6,753 nucleotides of DNA, taken from positions 1 to 6,753 of the forward strand of contig CALMVH010000118.1 of the NCBI GenBank assembly GCA_937873165.1, read 5' to 3'. Positions 1 through 6,277 of the stretch are shown here, piece after piece. The notes beneath the pieces were generated by a model that had not been told where the DNA came from, did not search any database, and worked only from the letters and a program-made list of their open reading frames with translations. The stretch's first letter is position 1, and the number at the start of each line of letters is the position of its first letter. Made by a program: the position numbers and the translations under genes. This DNA comes from an uncultured Rhodospirillales bacterium. GTDB taxonomy: Bacteria > Pseudomonadota > Alphaproteobacteria > CALMVH01.

Positions 1-351
1 ATCGAATGCAGCTTTTCCACCGGCACGGCAAGTATCTTCTCCATCCATGCCGCTTTCGTCTTCCATCAGCAGCGCGCCGACGGGCCGGCAGCGGATCACG
101 CAGCCCGCCACGACCTGCACCGGCACCACTACCATGCAATCGGCGGGGTCGCCATCGTCTGAGAGCGTGCCAGGGATGAAGCCGTAGTTTGCCGGGTAGA
201 ACATCGCGGTGTTGAGGAACCGGTCGACGAACATGGCACCCGACTCCTTGTCCATCTCGTACTTCACGGGCGCGCCGCCCTGCGGTATCTCGATGATCAC
301 GTTGATGTCATCGGGGGCGTTCTTGCCAGTGGCGATTTTGGAGATGTCCAT
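1..351 (-). CDS. ppa: Inorganic pyrophosphatase (family I), N-terminal part, with apparent frameshift
   Basis: Soluble cytoplasmic enzyme that hydrolyses pyrophosphate to two phosphates with Mg2+, pulling biosynthetic reactions forward. It reads from ATG at 351 toward position 1 and runs off the window. The start MDISKIATGKNAPDDINV and the block VKYEMDKESGAMFVDRFL (residues 29-46) are typical of bacterial family I enzymes. The metal-binding signature DGDPAD is at residues 66-71, followed by VIRCRPVGALLMEDESG (85-101) and D103, which matches the last loop aspartate of the E. coli enzyme (D102). Directly after D103 the frame breaks: the expected continuation EKILAVPVEKLHS is encoded in the neighbouring frame over positions 3-41, so one extra base sits at about 41-42. 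As written, the frame gives an unrelated tail (GEDTCRAGG...) to the window edge. This is either a sequence error or a disabled copy; ppa is usually essential, which favours error. The family assignment is certain. The divergent neighbour sdhE starts 34 bases away. Confidence 0.93.
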   Translation of the reverse strand, partial: MDISKIATGKNAPDDINVIIEIPQGGAPVKYEMDKESGAMFVDRFLNTAMFYPANYGFIPGTLSDDGDPADCMVVVPVQVVAGCVIRCRPVGALLMEDESGMDGEDTCRAGGKAAFD

Positions 352-385
352 TGAACGGTTCCGGTGGAAGTGGATATCGAGCGCT

Positions 386-673
386 ATGAACCCCGATCTC
401 AAGGAAAATGCAACCACCATCCGCCGCAAACGGCTGTTGTTCCGGGCGTGGCATCGCGGCACACGCGAGGCGGATTTGCTGATTGGCAGTTTTGCCGACA
501 AGATTTTGCCCGAACTTGACGCCGAGGGGTTGGATCTTTTCGAAGACCTGCTGGCATGTCCCGATCCGGACTTATATGACTGGCTGACCGGGCGCACCGT
601 GCCGCCGCAGGAACACGATCACCGCGTCATGCAGCTTTTGAAAGAGTTCAGGTTTGCCGATCACCAACGTTAA
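386..673 (+). CDS. sdhE: SdhE-type FAD assembly factor (DUF339/YgfY family)
   Basis: Small cytoplasmic protein of 95 residues, a normal length for the family. Known members promote covalent attachment of FAD to the flavoprotein subunit SdhA of succinate dehydrogenase (complex II). The hallmark RGxxE motif is present as RGTRE at residues 24-28, preceded by RRKRLLFRAWH (13-23). The remainder, with LLIGSFADKILPELD and the acidic LFEDLLACPDPDLYDWLTG, matches the usual five-helix fold. I chose ATG 386 because it places the conserved motif at the usual distance. The open frame extends further upstream to 209, but that part lies antisense over ppa and has no family similarity. The ribosome-binding site is weak (GGAAG at 366-370 is too far, GAG at 379-381 too close). 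The gene ends inside the start of mfd, a common alphaproteobacterial arrangement implying co-transcription. It has no signal peptide or membrane segment. Confidence 0.92.
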   Translation: MNPDLKENATTIRRKRLLFRAWHRGTREADLLIGSFADKILPELDAEGLDLFEDLLACPDPDLYDWLTGRTVPPQEHDHRVMQLLKEFRFADHQR

Positions 674-3600
674 TAAAGTCCGCCAGACAGCTGTTCCCGT
701 ACGCGAGGGCCGCCAGACGATGGCCGGTGTGCCGGCTGGATACGACGCCGCCGTGCTAGCGCGGCTGGCTCATGAATCTGCCGGAGGCGTGGTGCATATC
801 GCGTTGGACGAGGTTGCGATGGACCGGCTCGCCGATACAATCGGCTTCTTCGCGCCCGATCTTGCGATCCTGCGCCTGCCAGGATGGGATTGCCTGCCAT
901 ACGACCGGGTATCACCGAACGCCGCTGTGGTGGCGCGGCGTCTCGATACCTTGACTGAACTTGCCTCCTCGGGCGGTGGTGCGAACCGTATCCTGGTCAC
1001 GACCGTGGCCGCCGCGACGCAGAAATTGCCGCCCCGGGCCGCGTTTGCCGCCGCGACTTTCAAGGCCGAGGCGGGCAAGCGCATCGACCTGGATGCGTTT
1101 CGGCGATTTCTGGCGGACAACGGCTATCATCGTACGGAGACCGTACGCGAGGCGGGCGAGTACGCGATACGCGGCGGCATCGTCGACCTGTTCTCATCCA
1201 GCCTGGACGAGCCGGTGCGGCTGGACCTGTTCGGCGACGAAATCGAGAAGATCCGCACCTTTGACCCAATGTCGCAACGCACCACGGGCGAACGCACTGA
1301 TCTGACTCTGAAGCCAGCCTCGGAAATATTCCTCGACCAGGTCTCGATCGAACGGTTTCGCTCGTCCTACCGCGCGGCCTTCGGCAATGTGATCGACGAC
1401 GATCCACTGTACAGCGCGGTCAGCGAGGGGCGGCGCTTTCCCGGCATGGAACACTGGTTGCCGTTCTTTCACGAGCGCATGGAAACCTTGTTCGACTACG
1501 TGCCTGGGGCCTTGCTGACGCTGGACGCCCAAGTCGCCGAAGCCCGCGACGAGCGGCTGGCGCATGTGCGCGACTTCTACGAGGCTCGCCAGCAACAGCA
1601 GGCCATAGACAAAAAGGCAAAGCAGCCCCAGTACAAGCCGGGCGCGCCCGATGCGCTGTATCTTGACGCCACCGCCTGGGACCGGGCTATTGCGCAGCAC
1701 GCCAGTATTGATTTCCGGCCTTTCGTACCTGCCGAGGGCAGCGTGGCGGAGGATGCGGGCGGGCGCCGCGTGCGCGACTTTGCCGAAGCGCGCAACCGGC
1801 CGGACGTCAGCCTGTTCGACGCCGTGGGTGAATACCTGCGCGAGATTGCGGCGCAGAAGAAGCGCATCCTGATCACGGCTTATTCGCCCGGATCGGCTGA
1901 CCGGCTGAACACCCTGCTGGGCGACCACGGGATCGAACCGATTGAGCCTGTGAACGACTGGAATGATGCCTTGGCGCTGCCCCTCAATACGGCGGCGCTG
2001 GCCGTTCTGCCGGTCGAGCACGGCTTCGCTTCGCCTGACCTGGTCACTCTGACCGAGCAGGATATCTTTGGCGACCGGCTGGCGCGGCCGAAGGCGAAGC
2101 GGAAACGAAGCGACAAGTTCGTTCTGGAAGCAGCCTCGCTGGCCGAGGGCGACTTGATCGTGCATATCGAGCACGGCATCGGGCGCTACGCCGGGCTGGA
2201 GACCCTGGACGTCGCGGGGGCCCCGCACGAATGCCTGCGTATCGTCTACGACGGCAACGACAAGCTGTTCGTGCCCGTGGAGAACATCGAGGTCGTCAGC
2301 CGCTACGGGTCGGAGGAAACGGAGGTTTCGCTGGACCGGCTGGGCGGGGCAGGGTGGCAGAACCGCCGCGCGCGCATCAAGAAGCGGCTGAAGGATATGG
2401 CGGACGCCCTGTTACGCATCGCGGCGGCCCGGCACCTGAAGCAGACGGATGCCCTGGTGGCGCAGGAGGGTCCTTATAACGAGTTCTCGGCCGGTTTCCC
2501 ATACACGGAAACCGACGACCAGTTGCGCGCTATCGAGAACGTTACGGAGGACCTGTCGTCGGGTAAGCCCATGGACAGGCTGGTCTGTGGCGATGTTGGG
2601 TTCGGCAAGACCGAAGTCGCTCTCCGCGCCGCCTTCGTGGCAGCGATGTCGGGCCGGCAGGTGGCGGTGGTGGTGCCGACGACGCTGCTGTCTCGGCAGC
2701 ATTTCCGAAACTTCAGCAAGCGGTTCGAGGGGCTGAACCTGCAGGTCGCGCAGTTGTCGCGGCTGGTCGGCGTTGCCGAAGCGAAGCAGGTAAAAGCCGG
2801 ATTGGCGGACGGCAGCACCGACATCGTGATCGGCACGCACTCGCTGCTAAGCAAGGGGATCGAGTTCGGGCGCCTGGGCCTCGTGATCGTGGACGAGGAG
2901 CAGCGTTTCGGAGTCAAGCAGAAGGAGCGGCTAAAGGACATCACGGAAAACGTGCATGTCCTAACACTGACCGCGACGCCGATCCCGCGTACGCTGCAAC
3001 TGGCGCTGACAGGGGTCAAGGAATTGAGCCTGATCGCCACGCCGCCGGTCGACCGGCTGGCCGTGCGCACGTTCATCCTGCCCTATGATGGCATGACGAT
3101 CCGCGAAGCTTTGCTGCGCGAACGCTTCCGGGGCGGCCAAAGCTTCTACGTCTGTCCGCGGCTGGAGGATCTTGCCACGCTTGAGGTCCAGCTGCGCCAA
3201 CTGGTTCCGGAGATCAGCATCATCATCGCGCACGGGCAGTTGACCCCGACGGACCTCGAAGACCGGATATCCGCCTTCTACGAGGGCAGGTACGACATGC
3301 TGCTTTCGACGAACATCGTTGAATCGGGTCTCGACATCCCGCGTGCCAATACGATGATCATCCACCGTGCGGACCTGTTCGGACTGGCGCAACTCTACCA
3401 GCTTCGCGGGCGCATTGGCCGGGCGAAGCTGCGCGGCTACTGCTACATGACGCACGCCGCCAACAAGAAACTGACAGTGGCCGCCGAGCAACGGCTGAAG
3501 GTCATGGAAACCCTTGACACGCTGGGCGCGGGGTTCCAGCTGGCCAGCCACGATCTGGACCTGCGCGGCGCGGGCAATCTGCTGGGCGAAGAACAATCCG

Positions 3601-4151
3601 GCCACATCAAGGAAGTGGGTATCGAACTGTACCAGCAGATGCTGGAGGACGCCGTAGCGGCTGCTCGCGCGGGCGCGGATGCCGAGCCGATCGCGACGCG
3701 GGAGTGGACGCCGTCGATCAATCTCGGCCTGCCGGTCATGATCCCGGACGACTACGTGCCCAACCTTACCCTGCGCATGTCGCTGTACCGCCGCATTGCC
3801 GAACTGAAAGACAAGGGCGAGATCGAGGCATTCGGCATGGAACTGGTTGACCGGTTCGGCGCCCTGCCGGATGAAGTCAAGAACCTGCTGGAAGTCGTCG
3901 AGATCAAGCAGCTATGCCGCGCCGCCGAGGTAGAGCGCCTGGACGCGGGACCGAAGGGCGCCGTGGTGACCTTCCACAACAACAGCTTTCCCAACATCGG
4001 TAAGCTGGCCGCATTCGCGATGAAATACGCGCATCAGATCAAGCTGCGGCCCGACCAGAAACTGGTCTACACCAAGGCGTGGGACGATGTAGGAACCCGC
4101 GTGGGAGGCGTCAGGAAACTGATCACCGCCATAGGAGGGCTGCTGGCTTAG
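654..4151 (+). CDS. mfd: Transcription-repair coupling factor Mfd
   Basis: ATP-driven DNA translocase of 1165 residues (E. coli Mfd has 1148). It pushes RNA polymerase stalled at lesions off the template and recruits UvrA for nucleotide excision repair. In order: UvrB-like N-terminal domain with GEYAIRGGIVDLF at 168-180; a CarD-like RNA-polymerase-interacting domain from about 498 (EGDLIVHIEHGIGRYAGLE) to about 590; Walker A GDVGFGKT at 646-653; DEEQ box at 747-750 (E. coli has DEEH); TATPIPRT at 773-780; motif VI QLRGRIGR at 916-923; the translocation region ending HDLDLRGAGNLLGEEQSG at 966-983; and the C-terminal TRCF domain with PDDYVP from 1031. All key residues are intact. Start: TTG 654 is the first possible start after an in-frame TGA at 639, with AAAGAG at 641-646 seven bases upstream. 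The segment VPVREGRQTMAGVPAG aligns with LPVKAGEQ of E. coli, so it should be translated. ATG 720, with GAGGG at 705-709, is the alternative and gives 1143 residues. Stop is TAG. Confidence 0.98.
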   Translation: MPITNVNKVRQTAVPVREGRQTMAGVPAGYDAAVLARLAHESAGGVVHIALDEVAMDRLADTIGFFAPDLAILRLPGWDCLPYDRVSPNAAVVARRLDTLTELASSGGGANRILVTTVAAATQKLPPRAAFAAATFKAEAGKRIDLDAFRRFLADNGYHRTETVREAGEYAIRGGIVDLFSSSLDEPVRLDLFGDEIEKIRTFDPMSQRTTGERTDLTLKPASEIFLDQVSIERFRSSYRAAFGNVIDDDPLYSAVSEGRRFPGMEHWLPFFHERMETLFDYVPGALLTLDAQVAEARDERLAHVRDFYEARQQQQAIDKKAKQPQYKPGAPDALYLDATAWDRAIAQHASIDFRPFVPAEGSVAEDAGGRRVRDFAEARNRPDVSLFDAVGEYLREIAAQKKRILITAYSPGSADRLNTLLGDHGIEPIEPVNDWNDALALPLNTAALAVLPVEHGFASPDLVTLTEQDIFGDRLARPKAKRKRSDKFVLEAASLAEGDLIVHIEHGIGRYAGLETLDVAGAPHECLRIVYDGNDKLFVPVENIEVVSRYGSEETEVSLDRLGGAGWQNRRARIKKRLKDMADALLRIAAARHLKQTDALVAQEGPYNEFSAGFPYTETDDQLRAIENVTEDLSSGKPMDRLVCGDVGFGKTEVALRAAFVAAMSGRQVAVVVPTTLLSRQHFRNFSKRFEGLNLQVAQLSRLVGVAEAKQVKAGLADGSTDIVIGTHSLLSKGIEFGRLGLVIVDEEQRFGVKQKERLKDITENVHVLTLTATPIPRTLQLALTGVKELSLIATPPVDRLAVRTFILPYDGMTIREALLRERFRGGQSFYVCPRLEDLATLEVQLRQLVPEISIIIAHGQLTPTDLEDRISAFYEGRYDMLLSTNIVESGLDIPRANTMIIHRADLFGLAQLYQLRGRIGRAKLRGYCYMTHAANKKLTVAAEQRLKVMETLDTLGAGFQLASHDLDLRGAGNLLGEEQSGHIKEVGIELYQQMLEDAVAAARAGADAEPIATREWTPSINLGLPVMIPDDYVPNLTLRMSLYRRIAELKDKGEIEAFGMELVDRFGALPDEVKNLLEVVEIKQLCRAAEVERLDAGPKGAVVTFHNNSFPNIGKLAAFAMKYAHQIKLRPDQKLVYTKAWDDVGTRVGGVRKLITAIGGLLA

Positions 4152-4753
4152 CGTTGCTTGCCAAAAGCCGGAGGCTGAGGAGCCCGCATGACCGCCGCGG
4201 GAGTGGCAAGCGGCTTAGAGCTCGGCATGGACGAGGCGGGTTCGATACTCTTCAACTTGTAGCGATCGCGATTGCCGAAATGCTCGCTTGTGACATCGTG
4301 CCGCGTGACCATCAGCAACTCGCGAAGCCCCGGCCTGTTATTATCAAGGATTTGGCGGGCCGTGATTGCAACTTCCAGCAGTTCGGCTTTGGAAGCGCTG
4401 GTACCTTTTGCAAACGTCGACAAGATTTGCATCCCACCCACCAGGGCCTGGCTGACGGGGGTCAAGACATTGTTCGTTCCAGCGGCCTTGGCCTCGGCCG
4501 TGCGAACCTCTGCGGTCGCTTTTACCTGCTTCGCCACGTCGTCCGTGGATGATCGACCCTGCGCAAGGGACTCGATAGCCACTCCACCGGCCGTGACAAC
4601 CGCGTGAAGAACAGAGGCAGGCAAGGGACCTTCGGTCTTGATGTCCGAGAAGGCTTGGACCAACTTTTCACCTGCTGCCGCGCGGTTCCGATCTTGCGGA
4701 TTGCTCGACTCACGGATTTCGGTAGCCCTGTCTGCAAGCGCGGCGGTGATCAT
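4148..4753 (-). CDS. Hypothetical protein, 201 residues, Ala-rich
   Basis: Not recognised. The protein begins MITAALADRATEIRESS. It is rich in Ala, Lys and Glu, reads as mostly helical with no signal peptide or clear membrane segment, and ends in a Pro/Ser-rich, probably flexible tail (from about residue 170, with SSMPSSKPLATP and APQPPAFGKQR). I chose ATG 4753 because GAAAGG (plus positions 4760-4765) lies six bases upstream. A TTG at 4777 in the same frame would add eight residues but has no such site. A TATAAT box on this strand at 4789-4794 fits transcription starting near 4782. Codon use looks less GC-biased than mfd (CTT, TTG, GGT and TCA are frequent), a weak hint of a different history. 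The stop TAA interlocks with the mfd stop. A plus-strand frame across 4079-4552 is judged a shadow. The helical content suggests a structural or partner protein, but no function can be assigned. Confidence 0.72.
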   Translation of the reverse strand: MITAALADRATEIRESSNPQDRNRAAAGEKLVQAFSDIKTEGPLPASVLHAVVTAGGVAIESLAQGRSSTDDVAKQVKATAEVRTAEAKAAGTNNVLTPVSQALVGGMQILSTFAKGTSASKAELLEVAITARQILDNNRPGLRELLMVTRHDVTSEHFGNRDRYKLKSIEPASSMPSSKPLATPAAVMRAPQPPAFGKQR

Positions 4754-4759
4754 GGTTAG

Positions 4760-4765
4760 CCTTTC
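4760..4765 (-). promoter_or_regulatory. Ribosome-binding site deciding the ATG 4753 start
   Basis: The minus strand reads GAAAGG followed by a six-base spacer (CTAACC) and ATG. It supports ATG 4753 over the upstream TTG at 4777, for which no purine-rich site is visible. Confidence 0.55.
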
Positions 4766-4788
4766 GAATTTGTTCAAAATTTTAAGGG

Positions 4789-4794
4789 ATTATA
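4789..4794 (-). promoter_or_regulatory. Candidate -10 box for the 4148-4753 gene
   Basis: A perfect TATAAT on the minus strand lies 35 bases upstream of ATG 4753, in an AT-rich spacer within an otherwise GC-rich window. No good -35 hexamer is found at 16-18 bases: the nearest TTGACG is only 8 bases upstream of the box, which is too close for a sigma-70-type pair. The call therefore rests on the -10 match and the AT-rich setting. Confidence 0.35.
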
Positions 4795-4853
4795 CATAAA
4801 TTCGTCAATAGAAATTATGGTGGAACCAGGGCAGGCGAGGACACACTCTTTCG

Positions 4854-5240
4854 ATGAACATGCTTTCGCCTCTGGATGATCGCACCCGCAAGCAGATCAA
4901 TCTTATCGCCGCGCAATCCGGTGGCAGTCGAACCAGCGTGGACAAGGCAATTCGCAAACTGGCCGTGCAGGACCACGAATTCTTGCTTGGCCTTGTGCAG
5001 CCATTCCTTGACGGCATTGTTGCCCACGCCCTTTCAACCGCATTACCGCAGCCAGCGCGCACGGCGGTTTCGCCGAGCCTCAGCGCGAGCGCGCTCGACG
5101 ATCTTGTAAAGGGGATGCGGGCCGGCTTGGAGCGAGGCGGGCCTGCTCCGTCGCAAGGGCAGGGCGACTCCGCCGCCCACGCGAACACGATCCGCGCCCT
5201 TGCCGCCGCGCAGGCGCGGCGGCGCAAGGAAGATTACTGA
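4854..5240 (+). CDS. Hypothetical protein, 128 residues, possible helix-turn-helix
   Basis: Not recognised as a named family. The N-terminal third is helical. Residues 15-36 contain INLIAAQSGG followed by SRTSVDKAIRKL, which resembles a helix-turn-helix in spacing (short helix, Gly turn, then a recognition-type helix with S-R-x-S-V). This is a pattern judgement, not a proven domain. Residues 38-62 form a hydrophobic helical stretch (EFLLGLVQPFLDGIVAH), then a Pro/Ser-rich linker, a short helix (ASALDDLVKGMRAGLE), a Gly/Pro-rich stretch, and a basic C-terminus (AAAQARRRKEDY). Start: ATG 4854, with GAGG at 4837-4840, 13 bases upstream and somewhat far; a second ATG lies at 4860. The divergent neighbour (4148-4753) starts 100 bases away. 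The convergent glycosyltransferase ends 3 bases beyond this stop. An antisense frame over 4805-5227 is Arg/Cys/Ser-rich and looks like a shadow. It could be a small regulator of its divergent neighbour, but this is inference. Confidence 0.68.
   Translation: MNMLSPLDDRTRKQINLIAAQSGGSRTSVDKAIRKLAVQDHEFLLGLVQPFLDGIVAHALSTALPQPARTAVSPSLSASALDDLVKGMRAGLERGGPAPSQGQGDSAAHANTIRALAAAQARRRKEDY
5202..5223. repeat. Perfect GC-rich inverted repeat at the 3' end of the 4854-5240 gene
   Basis: The arms GCCGCCGCGC (5202-5211) and GCGCGGCGGC (5214-5223) are exact reverse complements separated by AG. The repeat lies in the last codons (AAAQARRR) of the upstream gene, 17 bases before its stop codon ends. No T-run follows on either strand, so it is not a standard intrinsic terminator. 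It could still fold in RNA from either strand and protect or mark a transcript end. It may also simply be a by-product of GCC/CGG codons. Confidence 0.5.
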
Positions 5241-5243
5241 GCC

Positions 5244-6125
5244 TCAGCCAGCCCGCAGCCAGCGCAGGCGCCGCCTCAACGGCATTAGGCGCATTGCCTT
5301 GCTGATGCGCCGCCGCAGGGTTTTGTCCATCGGCGCGCTGTTCCATCCGGTCAAAGCCAGGTAGCGGCGGTACAGCCCGGCGTAGTGAACCTCCTTGCGG
5401 TACATCCAGGGTTTGGAGCCGGTGGTGTAGTGCACGATGCCGGGGTTGCGCCGGATGTACTGGAATTCCTGGCGCGTCAAGCCCAGCGCCACCGCGCCGG
5501 CTTCCGCCATGCGGGCCTGCCAGTTCCAGCGCAGCGGCAAAATATGGATACGCCCCGCAAAAACGGCATTGATCGCGTCCTGATCGGGGTAGGTCAGTTG
5601 TGCGTCGTGTTTCGAGATGTATCGCAGGCAGGCGGCACCGGCCCCTTCAGCGCGCCAGCGGTCCAGGTCCAGCAGCAGGACGCCCGAGTTCACGTAAGCG
5701 TCCGCTTGCCTTTCCATGAACATGTCGGGCGCGCCTGCCACGGGACACGCGCCGAGATCCACCTGCCACAGCGCGCCGATATCGGCGCACACTACCAGAT
5801 CGCAATCGAGGTACAGAACCCGGTCCACCTCCGGAAGCAGTTCGGCGGCGAGGAGGCGCAGGTAGATCGCATGGCTGAAATGCCGGAAGGCCGGCAGTTC
5901 CTCGAACGCCGTCCGTTGAAGGGGCACGAAGCGCAGTTCGGCGTTTCCGAAGAGTTGAACCATCGCACTTAGTTTCGCCTGCGCTTCAGGCAGTTCCCGG
6001 TCGAGCACAACGTGGATCCGAAAACGGTGCCGCCTGTTGTTCGTCAGAAGCGATACCAGCGCGACCGCAAGGGGCGGTACATAATTTTCGTCCGCGCCGA
6101 ACAGAACCTCGATGACATCGCTCAA
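5244..6125 (-). CDS. Glycosyltransferase family 8 (LgtC/RfaI-like)
   Basis: A 293-residue retaining transferase of the GT8 family, which uses nucleotide sugars (commonly UDP-galactose or UDP-glucose) and a divalent metal. Seen in order: EVLFGADENYVPPLAVALVSLL (residues 6-27), the nucleotide-binding start of the fold; AIYLRLLAAELLP (86-98); the metal-binding DxD as DCD at 107-109 within RVLYLDCDLVV; VNSGVLLLDL (145-154); YPDQDAIN (179-186); and the C-terminal metal/sugar-binding segment with H232 and GSKPW (236-240). All expected catalytic elements are present. The last 27 residues are very basic (11 Arg/Lys), resembling the membrane-associating tail of LgtC. It therefore probably acts at the inner face of the cytoplasmic membrane on lipopolysaccharide or another surface glycan. 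The donor and acceptor cannot be told from sequence. Start: TTG 6125, supported by GAGGAG eight bases upstream and by the conserved motif beginning at residue 6; there is no ATG in range. It ends 3 bases from the convergent gene. Confidence 0.94.
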   Translation of the reverse strand: MSDVIEVLFGADENYVPPLAVALVSLLTNNRRHRFRIHVVLDRELPEAQAKLSAMVQLFGNAELRFVPLQRTAFEELPAFRHFSHAIYLRLLAAELLPEVDRVLYLDCDLVVCADIGALWQVDLGACPVAGAPDMFMERQADAYVNSGVLLLDLDRWRAEGAGAACLRYISKHDAQLTYPDQDAINAVFAGRIHILPLRWNWQARMAEAGAVALGLTRQEFQYIRRNPGIVHYTTGSKPWMYRKEVHYAGLYRRYLALTGWNSAPMDKTLRRRISKAMRLMPLRRRLRWLRAG

Positions 6126-6220
6126 CCGCCAATCTCCTCGAAAAGGGTCCGGGTAATGCCGTAGTTCGCCTTGCGTGCTGCCAAGCCCGTACTATCCGGG
6201 GCAACACAGGTGACAGCCAT
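6122..6220 (-). other. Possible 32-codon upstream reading frame coupled to the glycosyltransferase
   Basis: Minus-strand frame from ATG 6220 to TGA 6124-6122, beginning MAVTCVAPDSTG and ending TRTLFEEIGG. Its stop shares bases with the glycosyltransferase start in the tetranucleotide TTGA, the geometry of translational coupling, and its FEE codons contain the GAGGAG site. No ribosome-binding site is visible for its own ATG. The same frame is open further upstream to 6487, but that part is antisense to the better-supported gene starting at 6291. It may be a leader peptide, the remnant end of a lost gene, or chance. Confidence 0.2.
6134..6139 (-). promoter_or_regulatory. Strong ribosome-binding site for the glycosyltransferase
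   Basis: The minus strand reads GAGGAG, then an eight-base spacer (ATTGGCGG), then TTG at 6125. The near-consensus match and good spacing are the main reason to accept a TTG start here. Confidence 0.7.
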
Positions 6221-6277
6221 CCAGCGGCATTGTTTCGATTTGCTTAACGATCCGAAAGGTGTAAGAGCCAATCCCTT

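Noticed and set aside
209..385. Upstream extension of the sdhE frame to 209
   Set aside because: This part is antisense to the conserved pyrophosphatase N-terminus, and the SdhE family begins close to the residue encoded at 386.
1194..2228. Long minus-strand open frame (344 codons) antisense to mfd
   Set aside because: It lies wholly inside intact mfd, has no family resemblance or start signals, and is expected from high GC at codon third positions.
2474..3605. Minus-strand open frames of 142-214 codons inside mfd
   Set aside because: They are shadows of mfd with Arg/Ser/Pro-rich composition. The plus strand encodes all conserved helicase motifs here.
4079..4607. Plus-strand open frames overlapping the 4148-4753 minus gene
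   Set aside because: They overlap the mfd end or lack a ribosome-binding site. The minus-strand frame has a GAAAGG site, a TATAAT box and a more protein-like composition.
4790..4825. TTGACG on the minus strand as a -35 box for the 4148-4753 gene
   Set aside because: It is only 8 bases from the TATAAT box, too close for a sigma-70-type promoter.
4805..5227. Minus-strand 140-codon frame antisense to the 4854-5240 gene
   Set aside because: Composition is rich in Arg, Cys and Ser with no visible domain pattern. The plus-strand frame is more plausible, though this is less certain than for mfd shadows.
5385..5972. Plus-strand 195-codon frame antisense to the glycosyltransferase
   Set aside because: The minus strand carries all GT8 motifs; this frame has none.
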